Assembly (NCBI RefSeq): GCF_000981585.1
Contig: NZ_LN831776.1
Span: 4,695,187-4,759,186 of the forward strand
Source of the DNA: Paenibacillus riograndensis SBR5
GTDB taxonomy: Bacteria; Bacillota; Bacilli; Paenibacillales; Paenibacillaceae
DNA length: 64,000 bases
Direction: 5' to 3'
The number at the start of each line of letters is the position of its first letter. The first letter of the stretch is position 1. Shown piece after piece: positions 8,585 to 18,411 of this stretch. Made by a program: the position numbers and the translations under genes. The notes under the pieces are model-generated. The model did not search any database and was not told where the DNA came from. It was given only the letters and a program-made list of their open reading frames with translations.

Positions 8585-9724
8585 TTATAGCTTGCCCGCG
8601 AGCTCACGGGCTGCCCGGTCACAGTCCTCAATTTGTTCCAGATTCGGATGGGCTGCCAGTTCATGATGCTGAAGCACTTCTTCAATAATCTCTTCAATCC
8701 GCAAAAAAGGAATTTCATCACGCAGGAAGCGGGCAACCGCGATTTCGTTAGCAGCATTAAACGCAGTGGTAGCTGTCCCGCCGGCCTTGCCGCACTCGAT
8801 CGCAAGCTTCAAGGCCGGAAAACGCGCATAATCCATTTCCCGGAAAGTTAGGCGCTGAGCTTCTGCCAAAGACAGCCGTTTCGCCGGTGAAGCCCAGCGG
8901 TCCGGATAAGTGAGCGCATACTGGATAGGCACCCGCATATCCGGGTTGCCCAGCTGGGCAATAATACTGCTGTCCCGGAACTCCACGTAGGAATGGATAA
9001 TGCTCTCCGGATGCAGCAGCACCTGAATCTGTTCATACGGCAGGCCAAACAGCCAGTGGGCTTCAATGACTTCCAGCCCTTTATTAACCATGGTGGCAGA
9101 ATCAATCGTGATTTTGGCCCCCATGCTCCAGTTGGGATGGCGGAGCGCATCTGCAACCGTAACATGCTTCAGCTGATCCCGTGTATAGTCACGGAAAGAG
9201 CCGCCTGAAGCAGTAAGGGTGATGCAGGCAATGTCTTCACGGTTCTCACCGTTCAGACATTGAAATATAGCGGAATGCTCGCTGTCGACCGGCAGCAGTT
9301 GAACGCCTTTGCGTTCAGCCAGCTCTGTTACCAGATGTCCGGCTGTTACAAGCGTCTCCTTATTGGCAAGTCCAATATGACGTCCGGCTTCTATAGCCGC
9401 AAGCGTTGACCGCAGACCTACACTGCCCATCACGGCCGTCACAACGGTGTCCGCTTCGCCTCCGGCTGCAATCTCCACCATTCCTTCGTTTCCGCTGAAC
9501 AGTTCAACGCCTGGCGGAAGACTGGACCTAATCTCCTCGGCCAGTTCTTTCGTGGACACAGAAACACGGCGCGGCTTGAAGCGCCGGACCTGTTCCAGGA
9601 GCAGGGCTGTATTGCTGCCTGCCGAGAGCCCGTCCACTTCGAAGGCATCCGGGTGCATGGCAATGACGTCCAGCGTCTGCGTGCCAATCGAACCCGTAGA
9701 GCCGAGAATACTTATTTTTTTCAA
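8585..9724 (-). CDS. dxr: 1-deoxy-D-xylulose 5-phosphate reductoisomerase
   Basis: The 379-residue enzyme makes 2-C-methyl-D-erythritol 4-phosphate in the MEP isoprenoid pathway using NADPH and a divalent metal. It shows the N-terminal Rossmann motif GSTGSIGTQTLDV, the NADPH region LANKETLVTAG, and the substrate and metal motif PVDSEHSAIFQCL. The start is a TTG preceded by AGAAGG. It lies between cdsA and rseP; with uppS nearby this block covers isoprenoid and undecaprenyl precursor supply. Confidence 0.97.
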   Translation of the reverse strand: MKKISILGSTGSIGTQTLDVIAMHPDAFEVDGLSAGSNTALLLEQVRRFKPRRVSVSTKELAEEIRSSLPPGVELFSGNEGMVEIAAGGEADTVVTAVMGSVGLRSTLAAIEAGRHIGLANKETLVTAGHLVTELAERKGVQLLPVDSEHSAIFQCLNGENREDIACITLTASGGSFRDYTRDQLKHVTVADALRHPNWSMGAKITIDSATMVNKGLEVIEAHWLFGLPYEQIQVLLHPESIIHSYVEFRDSSIIAQLGNPDMRVPIQYALTYPDRWASPAKRLSLAEAQRLTFREMDYARFPALKLAIECGKAGGTATTAFNAANEIAVARFLRDEIPFLRIEEIIEEVLQHHELAAHPNLEQIEDCDRAARELAGKL

Positions 9725-9745
9725 AGTAGAACCTTCTCCCTGTCG

Positions 9746-10549
9746 TTAATAGTAAGGCATAAGCATTACGATATGTACGAAAGGAAATACGATAATCCAG
9801 CTGTCGCAGCGGTCAAGAATCCCTCCATGACCAGGCAGCAGCGAGCCTGAATCCTTAATACCGTACACCCGTTTATAGGCTGACTGTACAAGATCTCCAA
9901 GCTGACCCAGAACCGCACATGAAAGCCCGATAAGCAGCGCGCGTCCAACAGTCAGCAGATCAGGAAAAAATAAGGCAAAGCAGGCGGCAATCAGAATGGA
10001 GATCAATACGCCTCCAAGCGCCCCCTCTACTGTTTTGTTGGGGCTGATTGCCGGCCACAGCTTGTTCCTGCCAAAGCTCCGGCCTACAAAATAGGCACCT
10101 GCATCACTTCCCCATATACAGCACAGCAGCAGGAAGGTCCAGATCACCCCATGCCCGTCACTTGCACCGCGGGCAATCGCCATATAGGAAAAACCCATTC
10201 CTATGTATACAATCCCAGTAAACATCAGAGCTGTTATTTTAATATCCTGCTTGTTCTTGCTGAATACAGTCACCAAGAGGAACAACAGCAGCAGTAGCCA
10301 AATCCCTTGTTCCCAAGACAACCATTCTCGAGCGCCCATTAAATCCCATGGGATCATAAAGCACATTATGGACAAATAACCTAACAAGGCGGTACCGCCG
10401 AAGGTTCTAGTGCCCGTCATTTTCACAAATTCATAATAGCCGATGAGCGCCATAGCTGTAAGCAGCAGCTGGTACGGCCAGCCTCCCCAAAAGCACAATC
10501 CCAAAAACACCGCTCCGGCAACAATTCCGGTAATCAATCGCTGCTTCAA
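9746..10549 (-). CDS. cdsA: Phosphatidate cytidylyltransferase (CDP-diglyceride synthase)
   Basis: The 267-residue polytopic membrane enzyme converts phosphatidic acid and CTP to CDP-diacylglycerol. It has many hydrophobic segments and the C-terminal family signature, seen as KDSGSLLPGHGGILDRCDSW, plus GSDAGAYFVGRSFG and SPNKTVEGALGG. The cysteine after DR is a phenylalanine in most homologues. The start is TTG, preceded by GGGAGATGGG. It is 21 bp after uppS. Confidence 0.96.
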   Translation of the reverse strand: MKQRLITGIVAGAVFLGLCFWGGWPYQLLLTAMALIGYYEFVKMTGTRTFGGTALLGYLSIMCFMIPWDLMGAREWLSWEQGIWLLLLLFLLVTVFSKNKQDIKITALMFTGIVYIGMGFSYMAIARGASDGHGVIWTFLLLCCIWGSDAGAYFVGRSFGRNKLWPAISPNKTVEGALGGVLISILIAACFALFFPDLLTVGRALLIGLSCAVLGQLGDLVQSAYKRVYGIKDSGSLLPGHGGILDRCDSWIIVFPFVHIVMLMPYY

Positions 10550-10570
10550 AGGTTCCCATCTCCCATCAGG

Positions 10571-11341
10571 CTACTTCAGTCCACCATAACGGCGTGTGCG
10601 TCGCTGGTACTCCGCCACAGCCTGCAGCAAATGCGTTTTATCAAATTCCGGCCAGTAGGCATCGGTAAACCAAAATTCACTATAAGCAACCTGCCATAGC
10701 ATAAAGTTGCTGAGACGCATCTCTCCGCTCGTACGGATCAAAAGATCCGGATCAGGCAGACCTGAGGTCATCAGCCTGTTGTCTATCAGTTCAGAAGTAA
10801 TATCCTCCGGTGACAGTAAGCCCGCTTGAATATCCCGGCCCAATCCCCGCATGCAGTCTTCGATTTCTTTACGGGAGCCATAATTCAGCGCAAAATTTAA
10901 TATAAGTCCTGTATTATGCTTGGTCCGGTCCACTGCCTCCTCCATCGCCTTTCGGGTATGGGCGGGCAGGGCATCGGTATCGCCCATCACACGCACCTGC
11001 ACGTTTTTTTCGATAAGTTCATCCAGCTCCAGAGCCAAAAACTCCACTGGCAGACGCATCAAAAAGTCCACTTCTTCCTTCGGCCGTTTCCAGTTCTCAG
11101 TAGAGAAAGCGTACATGGTCAAGAACTCCACTCCCAGATCATTCGCAGCAATCGTGGTACGTTTGACTGCCTTCATCCCGTTCTGGTGCCCGACGATTCG
11201 CGGCAAGCCGCGCCGTTTTGCCCAGCGGCCATTCCCATCCATAATGACTGCGACATGCCGGGGGATGTTATCCGGTGAAATCTCGACTGGCTGCTCCTGC
11301 CTGTCTTTACGGCTCAGCCACGCTTGAATCCGTTTGATCAT
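10571..11341 (-). CDS. uppS: Undecaprenyl diphosphate synthase (isoprenyl transferase)
   Basis: The 256-residue cis-prenyltransferase extends farnesyl diphosphate with isopentenyl diphosphate to the lipid carrier for cell-wall synthesis. HVAVIMDGNGRWAKRRGLPR holds the catalytic aspartate (about residue 35), and YAFSTENWKRP and the C-terminal DLLIRTSGEMRLSNF motif complete the active site. An ATG 12 codons upstream is in frame, but GGAGG eight bases before the ATG at 11341 favours the start MIKRIQAW. It follows frr across a hairpin. Confidence 0.96.
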   Translation of the reverse strand: MIKRIQAWLSRKDRQEQPVEISPDNIPRHVAVIMDGNGRWAKRRGLPRIVGHQNGMKAVKRTTIAANDLGVEFLTMYAFSTENWKRPKEEVDFLMRLPVEFLALELDELIEKNVQVRVMGDTDALPAHTRKAMEEAVDRTKHNTGLILNFALNYGSRKEIEDCMRGLGRDIQAGLLSPEDITSELIDNRLMTSGLPDPDLLIRTSGEMRLSNFMLWQVAYSEFWFTDAYWPEFDKTHLLQAVAEYQRRTRRYGGLK

Positions 11342-11368
11342 TTCCGTTTCCTCCAAGCTCTTATCAGA

Positions 11369-11411
11369 AAGAGACAAACCCCACCATAAACGGAGGGGCC
11401 TGAAGTCTCTT
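11369..11411 (-). terminator. Hairpin between frr and uppS
   Basis: AAGAGAC...CCCC...GGGG...GTCTCTT pairs in two blocks across an internal loop, followed on the minus strand by only TCTGAT. It may be a partial terminator or a processing site that lowers expression of uppS and genes beyond relative to frr. Confidence 0.45.
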
Positions 11412-11419
11412 GAATTCCA

Positions 11420-11973
11420 TTATACTTCCATAATCTCTTTTTCTTTGGCCAAGAGCACTTTATCAACTTCAGCTATGAACTTATCCGTTGACTTCTGAAT
11501 GTCCTCCTGGTGCCCGTGGGATTCATCTTCCGAAATTCCGTTCTTCTCCATCTTCTTGATGTCATCATTGGCATCACGGCGGATGTTGCGGATAGCCACC
11601 TTGGCTTCCTCACCAAATTTCTTGGTGAATTTCACCAGTTCAGTGCGGCGTTCTTCGGTCAGCGGCGGAATGGATAGGCGGATAATTGTTCCGTCGTTCG
11701 CCGGAGTAATTCCGATATCCGATTTCAGGATCGCACGTTCGATATCGGACATCGAAGTTTTATCCCAAGGCTGAATCAGCAATGTCCGTGAATCCGGCGT
11801 GCTGATATTGGCCAGCTGGTTGATCGGGGTAGGCGCACCGTAATACTCAACTTGAATGCGGTCCAGAAGTGACGCTGAAGCGCGTCCCGCCCGCAGTGTC
11901 GCCAAATCGCGTTTTAGAGATAAAATCGCTTTTTCCATACGCTCTTCGGCATTTTTCTTCACCGATTGTGGCA

Positions 11974-11974
<1 letters not shown>
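11420..11974 (-). CDS. frr: Ribosome recycling factor
   Basis: The 184-residue protein has the usual RRF length and signatures: [20 protein letters not shown] near the N-terminus, then [12 protein letters not shown] and [18 protein letters not shown]. With EF-G it splits post-termination ribosomes. Its ATG overlaps the last base of the pyrH TAA (TAATG), so the two are probably translationally coupled. AAGGGAGTG within the pyrH end serves as ribosome binding site. Confidence 0.98.
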
Positions 11975-12720
<746 letters not shown>

Positions 12721-12724
12721 TTAC

Positions 12725-12762
12725 AAAAGACGGAACACTACGTGTATGTGTTCCGCTCTTTT
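12725..12762 (-). terminator. Terminator/attenuator between tsf and pyrH
   Basis: AAAAGA-GGAACAC and GTGTTCC-TCTTTT form a stem of 13 pairs interrupted by small bulges around a nine-base loop, and the minus strand ends in TCTTTTGT. It lies in the 105-bp tsf-pyrH gap and would reduce transcription from tsf into pyrH. Confidence 0.6.
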
Positions 12763-12807
12763 GATGCTTGCCATTATTCAATTCTGTAAGCTGTAGACCG
12801 TGTGCTG

Positions 12808-13458
12808 TTATTGATTGACTTGCGCCATAACTTCTTCTACAAAGTTGTCAACTTTCTTTTCCAGACCTTCGCCCAGCTCATATCGGACAAAGCGGCGGAT
12901 GGAGATGTTTTCTCCGATTGTGCTGATTTTTTCGTTCAGCAGTTGGGAAATCGTTTTGTCTTGGTCTTTCACAAAGGTTTGTTCCAGCAGACAGTGTTCT
13001 TCGTAGAACTTGCTGATGCGGCCTTCCACCATTTTTTCAACGATTTTTTCAGGCTTGCCTTCGTTCAGCGCTTGAGCCTTCAGAATTTCTTTTTCTTTCT
13101 CTACAGCTTCAGCCGGCACTTCTTCACGACGAACATAAAGCGGGTTGGCTGCTGCGATCTGCATGGCGATATCACGGGCAAATTCCTTGAAGGAATCCGT
13201 TTTACCTACGAAGTCAGTTTCGCAGTTGATTTCCACAAGCACGCCAATGCGTCCGCCAGCGTGGATGTAAGATTCAACAACACCTTCGGTTGCAATACGT
13301 CCAGCTTTGTTAGCAGCTGCGGAAAGACCTTTTTCACGAAGCAATTCTGCTGCTTTGGTGATATCACCGTTAGCTTCTTCCAGCGCTTTTTTGCAATCCA
13401 GCATGCCAGCGCCAGTTCTTTCACGAAGTTCTTTTACTGCTTTTGCATCTACTGCCAT
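12808..13458 (-). CDS. tsf: Translation elongation factor Ts
   Basis: The 216-residue protein begins with the EF-Ts signature [20 protein letters not shown], and contains [19 protein letters not shown]. It is the short form common in Bacillota, where the C-terminal part is reduced. It exchanges GDP for GTP on EF-Tu. GGAGGGAATTAACA precedes the ATG. It follows rpsB across a terminator-like hairpin. Confidence 0.98.
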   Translation of the reverse strand: MAVDAKAVKELRERTGAGMLDCKKALEEANGDITKAAELLREKGLSAAANKAGRIATEGVVESYIHAGGRIGVLVEINCETDFVGKTDSFKEFARDIAMQIAAANPLYVRREEVPAEAVEKEKEILKAQALNEGKPEKIVEKMVEGRISKFYEEHCLLEQTFVKDQDKTISQLLNEKISTIGENISIRRFVRYELGEGLEKKVDNFVEEVMAQVNQ

Positions 13459-13513
13459 TGTTAATTCCCTCCAGATAGTTGTCGTTATATTGCATTTTCA
13501 AGTCTATTATCCT

Positions 13514-13558
13514 AAAAAAAGGGCAGTGAGAGGTTATCCACCTGCCAACCACCCTTTT
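13514..13558 (-). terminator. Terminator/attenuator between rpsB and tsf
   Basis: AAAAGGG...GCAG pairs with CTGCCCTTTT with a bulge on one side, and the minus strand runs into TTTTTTT. It lies in the 132-bp rpsB-tsf gap, where partial termination would set the ratio of S2 to EF-Ts. Confidence 0.65.
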
Positions 13559-13590
13559 CATTTAAGTTCTTGTTAAGTCCCGGCTGCTGC

Positions 13591-14292
13591 TTAAGCTGTA
13601 GTTGTATCTTCGCCCTGGTGAGCTTCAACCACTGCGTCAGCCATTTTGCCAGTGAGCAATTTCACGGCGCGGATCGCGTCGTCATTACCCGGAATTACAT
13701 AGTCGATTTCATCTGGATCACAGTTGGTATCAACGATAGCCACGATTGGGATACCCAGTTTGCGGGCTTCCGCAACAGCGATGCGCTCTTTACGCGGGTC
13801 AATGATGAACAGCGCGCTAGGCAGGCCTTTCATGTTTTTGATACCGCCCAGGAATTTTTCAAGACGATCTTTCTCTTTGCGGAGAAGGATAACTTCTTTC
13901 TTAGGCAGAACTGCGAAGGTACCGTCTTCTTCCCAAAGTTCCAATTTCTTCAGACGGTCAATCCGTTTCTGAATAGTCTGGAAGTTAGTCAGGGTACCAC
14001 CCAGCCAACGTTGGTTAATGAAGAACATACCCGAACGTTCAGCTTCTTCTTTTACGGAATCCTGTGCTTGCTTCTTAGTTCCTACAAATAGGATTGTGCC
14101 GTTGTCGCCAGCGACGCTTTTTACAAAGTTGTAAGCTTCCTCTACCTTTTTGACTGTCTTTTGCAGGTCAATAATGTAAATTCCGTTTCTTTCAGTGAAG
14201 ATATAACGATCCATCTTTGGATTCCAACGACGGGTCTGGTGACCGAAGTGAACCCCAGCTTCGAGAAGCTGTTTCATGGAGATTACTGCCAT
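13591..14292 (-). CDS. rpsB: 30S ribosomal protein S2
   Basis: The 233-residue product starts [20 protein letters not shown] and contains [20 protein letters not shown] and the C-terminal [19 protein letters not shown], all typical of S2. A GTG two codons upstream is in frame, but the AGGAGG nine bases before the ATG at 14292 decides the start. It follows the end of the fla/che run and has its own strong promoter, so ribosomal expression is separated from motility control. Confidence 0.98.
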   Translation of the reverse strand: MAVISMKQLLEAGVHFGHQTRRWNPKMDRYIFTERNGIYIIDLQKTVKKVEEAYNFVKSVAGDNGTILFVGTKKQAQDSVKEEAERSGMFFINQRWLGGTLTNFQTIQKRIDRLKKLELWEEDGTFAVLPKKEVILLRKEKDRLEKFLGGIKNMKGLPSALFIIDPRKERIAVAEARKLGIPIVAIVDTNCDPDEIDYVIPGNDDAIRAVKLLTGKMADAVVEAHQGEDTTTA

Positions 14293-14415
14293 CTTCACAC
14301 ACCTCCTAGGTTTGGTTTATTGTGTGTCTCCTCCGCCACGTGTCATTTTCCTACAAGACTTTCTTCAGAAGAAAGCACCCCTTGTCGAAATCAACCGGCG
14401 TGTGTTTTAACACCG
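14293..14415 (-). promoter_or_regulatory. rpsB 5' leader, probably structured
   Basis: About 120 nt lie between the rpsB promoter and its start. They include a perfect short hairpin around 14360-14377 (CTTTCTTC/GAAGAAAG) and GC-rich stretches able to pair. S2 leaders in several bacterial groups bind the ribosomal protein as autoregulators; whether this one does is inference only. Confidence 0.35.
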
Positions 14416-14421
14416 TTTATT

Positions 14422-14450
14422 ACTATACCATATTCAAACAGCGTATGCAA
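14422..14450 (-). promoter_or_regulatory. Sigma-A promoter for rpsB-tsf
   Basis: TTGCAT (14445-14450) and TATAGT (14422-14427) are 17 bases apart, with TGG before the -10 (extended -10). It points toward rpsB and lies just beyond the end of the last flagellar-run gene. Confidence 0.75.
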
Positions 14451-14491
14451 CGCTTCATGTTAATTTCTTAGGGGCCCTGCTACGCCTACGT

Positions 14492-15139
14492 TTACTTCAC
14501 GGTAATCAGCTTGTCGATGATAGAATCGATGCTTTCTCCCTTTGTAAAGTTATAGCCGCCATACTGAATTTTTGTATTGATTTTACGGCTGATGGCGCTT
14601 TTGAGAAACTCTGCCTTATCCTTGATCACTCCAGCCTCAGCTAAAAGATCAGCGGTCCCGGAGAGCGTTGCTCCTGTAGGGACCTTGACGGAAATCCCGC
14701 CTGCTGCCGCCGGATCAGGCGTGGAGGGAGCTTGTACCGGCAGCTTCGTTGCCTGCGGTTTCACTGCGGCCGTGGTTTTTGGTGCAGCAGGTGCTGAAGG
14801 CTCCGCAGGTGTTACAGCAGCGGTTGGCTGTGAAGCAGCCTTGGGCGAAGCTGCAGGCGAGGCTTGCGGGGATGCAGAAGGTTTGGCGGAGCCTGCCGGA
14901 GCCGTTGCGGCCGGATTTTCCGCCGCAGCGGGATCTTTGCTCTGCTGATCCCCTTCTCCCTCTGCTGCCGGTGCATCAGCAGCCTTGTCGGTTACTGTCA
15001 GGTTCAGCTTGGCCGCTTCCTTGAGCAGTTGCTCTTTGGTCATAGGCGCGGCTCCGCCGGCGAGCATCAATTGAAGCAGCAACGCTCCGCTAATCAGTCC
15101 GGCACCAAGGCCAAGCATGAACGAGCGATTCTTGATCAT
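14492..15139 (-). CDS. Membrane-anchored protein with Ala/Pro-rich linker and MltG-like C-terminal segment
   Basis: The 215-residue protein has one N-terminal membrane segment (about 6-28), a long Ala/Pro/Ser-rich linker (about 50-145), and a folded end (SVKVPTGATLSGTADLLAEA and following). That end resembles the LysM-like segment of the YceG/MltG endolytic transglycosylase family, but the catalytic part is absent, so it is unlikely to be an active enzyme. Its ATG overlaps the preceding stop (ATGA). It is the last gene of the fla/che run and may anchor or organise cell wall near flagella; that role is inference. Confidence 0.7.
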   Translation of the reverse strand: MIKNRSFMLGLGAGLISGALLLQLMLAGGAAPMTKEQLLKEAAKLNLTVTDKAADAPAAEGEGDQQSKDPAAAENPAATAPAGSAKPSASPQASPAASPKAASQPTAAVTPAEPSAPAAPKTTAAVKPQATKLPVQAPSTPDPAAAGGISVKVPTGATLSGTADLLAEAGVIKDKAEFLKSAISRKINTKIQYGGYNFTKGESIDSIIDKLITVK

Positions 15140-15702
15140 ACCGACTCCTCCTGCTTGGCCAGCTGCAGAATCAGCTGGACTTCTCCGCGCTGCAGACCTG
15201 CCGTCTTAGCAATAGAGTCAATAGATTTACCTTGCTCATGCATTTCGAACAACCGGGGATAACGCTGCTTGATCGAACTGACTGGTTTGGGTTTGGGAGC
15301 AGGCTCTTCGGTTAAAGGCTCCTTGACGCTCTGCTCCGCCGTCCCCGCAGCGCTGCCCTTGCCAAAGGCTGCTGACAGCTGGAGCAGGCTTTTTTCCTCG
15401 GCGGTCAGCCGGGCTTCCAGGAGCAGCGAGCTTTTTTGCAGTTCGGCCACCTGCTCCCGCAGACCGGCAATCTCCTCCTGGAGGGCAGCCCGGTTATTCT
15501 GGGACTGCTGCTTGATGCCGCTGACCAGCTGCAGCAAATTGTCATTATCACGCTCGATGTCTGCCATATACAGCTCAAGCGCGGCTTCGGTCTCTTTTAA
15601 ACTTTGTCGGTCCGCTGTCTCGTTCTTGCTGCGGGCTGGCAGTCTCAGGGCATAGACGATAGCTACAGCGCCAACCAGCACGATGTATACCCATGGTTGC
15701 AA
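15136..15702 (-). CDS. SwrB-like membrane protein (DUF6115-type)
   Basis: The 188-residue protein has an N-terminal membrane segment (about 3-20), a coiled coil (about 30-115), a charged Pro-rich linker, and a C-terminal helix-turn-helix-like region (SIDSIAKTAGLQRGEVQLIL). This layout and the position between sigD and rpsB match Bacillus SwrB/YlxL, which promotes swarming and activation of the flagellar export gate. Homology is inferred from architecture, C-terminal motif and position. Its stop overlaps the start of the next gene. Confidence 0.72.
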   Translation of the reverse strand: MQPWVYIVLVGAVAIVYALRLPARSKNETADRQSLKETEAALELYMADIERDNDNLLQLVSGIKQQSQNNRAALQEEIAGLREQVAELQKSSLLLEARLTAEEKSLLQLSAAFGKGSAAGTAEQSVKEPLTEEPAPKPKPVSSIKQRYPRLFEMHEQGKSIDSIAKTAGLQRGEVQLILQLAKQEESV

Positions 15703-15742
15703 GTGCCTTATCTCCTTTTGCTGTTCAATTCAATACTGTCCA

Positions 15743-16054
15743 TTATAGACTCAGGTCAATGCGGTGTCCCTTATAGGGATGCTCAGCATCGTGAGCGGTC
15801 TCCGTCTTTTGAGGTTTGGGCGGGGCAGAATGGCTGCCCGGCTGTTGGCCTCCGCCTCCATGATCGCGCAGAGCCGGTTCAGCGGATTCATCCACTTCAC
15901 TGCTCCGCTGGGCGAGCTGTTCCGTCTGCTTCACATTCTGCCCGGCCAGCTGCTGCTGATCCAGAGCGGGACGATGCTGCAATCCGTTTTGAATTTTGCC
16001 TGCCTCCGTTGTCCGGGGCACAGCAATTTGGAGTTCCACCGGTTTCAGACTCAT
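15743..16054 (-). CDS. Conserved hypothetical protein of the sigD-swrB interval
   Basis: The 103-residue hydrophilic protein starts MSLKPVELQIAVPRTTEAG, is rich in Gln, Glu and His, and ends HPYKGHRIDLSL. It has no membrane segment, signal or recognised domain and looks largely disordered in the middle. GGAGGAGAGGG before the ATG and its place in the operon support expression. Similar short proteins seem to occur at this spot in Paenibacillus, from memory only. No function can be given. Confidence 0.6.
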   Translation of the reverse strand: MSLKPVELQIAVPRTTEAGKIQNGLQHRPALDQQQLAGQNVKQTEQLAQRSSEVDESAEPALRDHGGGGQQPGSHSAPPKPQKTETAHDAEHPYKGHRIDLSL

Positions 16055-16139
16055 AATACCCTCTCCTCCACTGAAATGTCTGCAGCGCTAAGCATAGGAA
16101 TCCTGTACCTCCGGTAAACCGCCACAGCTGGCCCAGGCT

Positions 16140-17543
16140 TTACAGGTTAGGCGTCATGGTTATATCACCGTCGCTGTAAATGAAGGTAACCCGTTCTGTC
16201 GGGTCCTTCACAAAGCGGGTATACCTGCCGATAACAATCTTAGAGCCTCCATAGATGGTTTTAATAACCTCAACTCTGGCTCTGCCGGTATCCTCCAGCA
16301 TTCTCTCAATCTCAAGGACACGCTCTTTGATTTTTTTCTCCTCACGCATGTGGGATTGCTTGGTAGCGTTCAGCTTCACACGAAGAGCCACCTTGTCAGG
16401 AGAGAGTTGACCGTTGTTTGCAAGCTGGTTAAGCAAATACAAAGCTTTGTTGGTCTTATCCTCATTCTCCAGCAGATGGCGCAGTTCCTGGCGCAGTTCG
16501 TTGATCTCATTTCTAAGCTCAGGAACCACGCCTACCTCAATTGCTGTTGCTGTCGACATGGTGTTGCCGATGGTTCGCGCCACAACGCGTTCACCGGCCT
16601 GCACGATGCCCCCCACAATCAACCCCTTCGCACCATTGCACAGGACATCCCGGCCGGCCTTGATATTGGAATGCATCACGCTCTGTGTCACAATCACATC
16701 CTCGCCGGCGACTACATTCCCGTCCTGGATGAAGGAAACCTTCACATTTTTACCGGCGCTTACAAGACCTTTGTTGTATCCGATAATCCCTCCGGTAATT
16801 TCAATGGAGCCTCCGGAGATCAGCTCTGCTCCTTCAACCCCGCCTACCACACGGATATCTCCTGCAGATTTGACGGTGAAACCGGTCAGCACGTTCCCCC
16901 GGATCACAACTGTACCCACAAAATCAATGTTGCCTGTGCTGTAATCCACATCCCCATTGACTTCATAGACCGGAAAAACATTGATTTTGCCTTTGTCTGT
17001 CAAGGTTACAAGCCCATCAATTGCTGCATACATGGCCGTTTCTTCCTGATCGACCAGCACGTTCTTGCCTACTTTGAAATGAGCTTCTTTGCCTGGTCTG
17101 AACGGCAGTTCCTCCCCAGTAACCATCGTGCCGCTTTTTCCCGGTTCTGGCGGAATGATTTTGGCGATAATCTGGCCTTTCAGAACGTTATGGAGCCGCA
17201 CCAGATCCTTGTAATCCACTTTCCCATCCGCCTTCTCCAGCGGTTTGCGGTCCTCTTCCAGATCGACAGTGAGTACTACTCTCCCGTCAGTACCGTTTAC
17301 AGCAGGTTCACCTATTGCAATAGGCACCCTACTGAAAAAATACTCTTCTGGGTTGCTGCTGATGCGTTGAACGATGTCCCGCTGAATCCCGTAGCGAATG
17401 TTGTGACTGTGCAGGAAGCTTTCCAGATCTTCAACCGTACAGGAGAAATTTTCATCCTTCTTAGAAAACTGAAGGTAAGCAATCCCCTTATCCTCCGAAA
17501 AGTTGATACTAATATACTGGCTCAAAACATAATGACCGATCAA
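16140..17543 (-). CDS. FapA-type (DUF342) beta-helix protein
   Basis: The 467-residue protein has the DUF342/FapA layout: an N-terminal domain, a central run of short beta-helix repeats (for example VVIRGNVLTGFTVKSAGDI, VVAGEDVIVTQSVMHSNIKA, LIVGGIVQAGERV at about 200-320), and a C-terminal coiled coil and beta tail. FapA is described in Vibrio as a polar membrane-associated regulator; in Bacillota the role is unclear. The start is TTG after AAGGGGGAG. It sits directly after sigD, so it is probably controlled with the flagellar genes. Confidence 0.85.
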   Translation of the reverse strand: MIGHYVLSQYISINFSEDKGIAYLQFSKKDENFSCTVEDLESFLHSHNIRYGIQRDIVQRISSNPEEYFFSRVPIAIGEPAVNGTDGRVVLTVDLEEDRKPLEKADGKVDYKDLVRLHNVLKGQIIAKIIPPEPGKSGTMVTGEELPFRPGKEAHFKVGKNVLVDQEETAMYAAIDGLVTLTDKGKINVFPVYEVNGDVDYSTGNIDFVGTVVIRGNVLTGFTVKSAGDIRVVGGVEGAELISGGSIEITGGIIGYNKGLVSAGKNVKVSFIQDGNVVAGEDVIVTQSVMHSNIKAGRDVLCNGAKGLIVGGIVQAGERVVARTIGNTMSTATAIEVGVVPELRNEINELRQELRHLLENEDKTNKALYLLNQLANNGQLSPDKVALRVKLNATKQSHMREEKKIKERVLEIERMLEDTGRARVEVIKTIYGGSKIVIGRYTRFVKDPTERVTFIYSDGDITMTPNL

Positions 17544-17573
17544 TTTCTGCTCCCCCTTGTCACCGTCGCCCGG

Positions 17574-18362
17574 TTAGTCGTTTTGCATGAGAAGATCCCG
17601 GTTTTTCTCAAGTGTTCCTCTCAGCCGCAAAATAGCTTTGGAATGAAGCTGCGAAATCCGTGAAGGAGACAGTGACATCACCTCGGCGATCTCGCTCAAT
17701 GACAAATCTTCATAATATAAAAGGGACACAACTGTCCGTTCTTTCACTGTTAATTTCTCGATGCCTTTGGTCAGGGTATCTCGTAGATAAAATTCATTAA
17801 CTTTTCGATCCGGGTTCTTGGCTTTATCGTCCACTAATATGGACATACGGGTCTCTGATTCTTCTTCACGGATAGGATCCTCAAGCGAGCATAACGACAT
17901 GACCGCCACATCCTGCAGCATATTTTGAAATTCCGGTTCCGTAATGTTCAAATACTGGCTCATTTCCTCGTCACTCACAGATCTCAAGTATTTCTGTTCC
18001 AGCTGCTGGTAGGCATCCTCGATTTTTTTGGCTTTTTCCCGCACCGATCTGGGAACCCAGTCACTTTGCCGCAACGAGTCAAGGATCGCTCCGCGCACAC
18101 GCCAGGAAGCATAGGTCTGAAACTGGAGCCCCCGCTTGTAATCAAACTTCTCAATCGCGTCAATCAAGCCCATCACACCATTGCTGGCCAAATCGTCTTT
18201 GGATACATTCTTAGGCAGTCCAACTGCCAAACGGCTGGATACGTAGTCAACAATATGGAGATAACTCTCAATCAGCTTCTTTTTGGCTTCAGGATTCCCG
18301 TGCTCTTTCCACTGCTCCCAGAGCCCGTCAGTTTCAGATTGAGTAGCTTTATGCTCGTTCAA
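17574..18362 (-). CDS. sigD: RNA polymerase sigma-28 factor (SigD/FliA)
   Basis: The 262-residue sigma factor directs transcription of late flagellar, chemotaxis and autolysin genes. Region 2 shows FDYKRGLQFQTYASWRVRGA, region 3 SVREKAKKIEDAYQQLE, and region 4 LSLSEIAEVMSLSPSRISQL, all of FliA/WhiG type. The start is TTG after AAGGGTG. Position near the end of the fla/che run is as in Bacillus, where distance from the operon promoter makes sigD levels limiting and bistable. Confidence 0.96.
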   Translation of the reverse strand: MNEHKATQSETDGLWEQWKEHGNPEAKKKLIESYLHIVDYVSSRLAVGLPKNVSKDDLASNGVMGLIDAIEKFDYKRGLQFQTYASWRVRGAILDSLRQSDWVPRSVREKAKKIEDAYQQLEQKYLRSVSDEEMSQYLNITEPEFQNMLQDVAVMSLCSLEDPIREEESETRMSILVDDKAKNPDRKVNEFYLRDTLTKGIEKLTVKERTVVSLLYYEDLSLSEIAEVMSLSPSRISQLHSKAILRLRGTLEKNRDLLMQND

Positions 18363-18411
18363 CGGCTTTCACCCTTCCCAAAGTGTAGTCAGCGGGCCTA
18401 ACAGAACCCGC

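Noticed and set aside
16350..17663. 437-residue open frame antisense to the FapA-type gene
   Set aside because: Shadow frame; no domain and no start signal.
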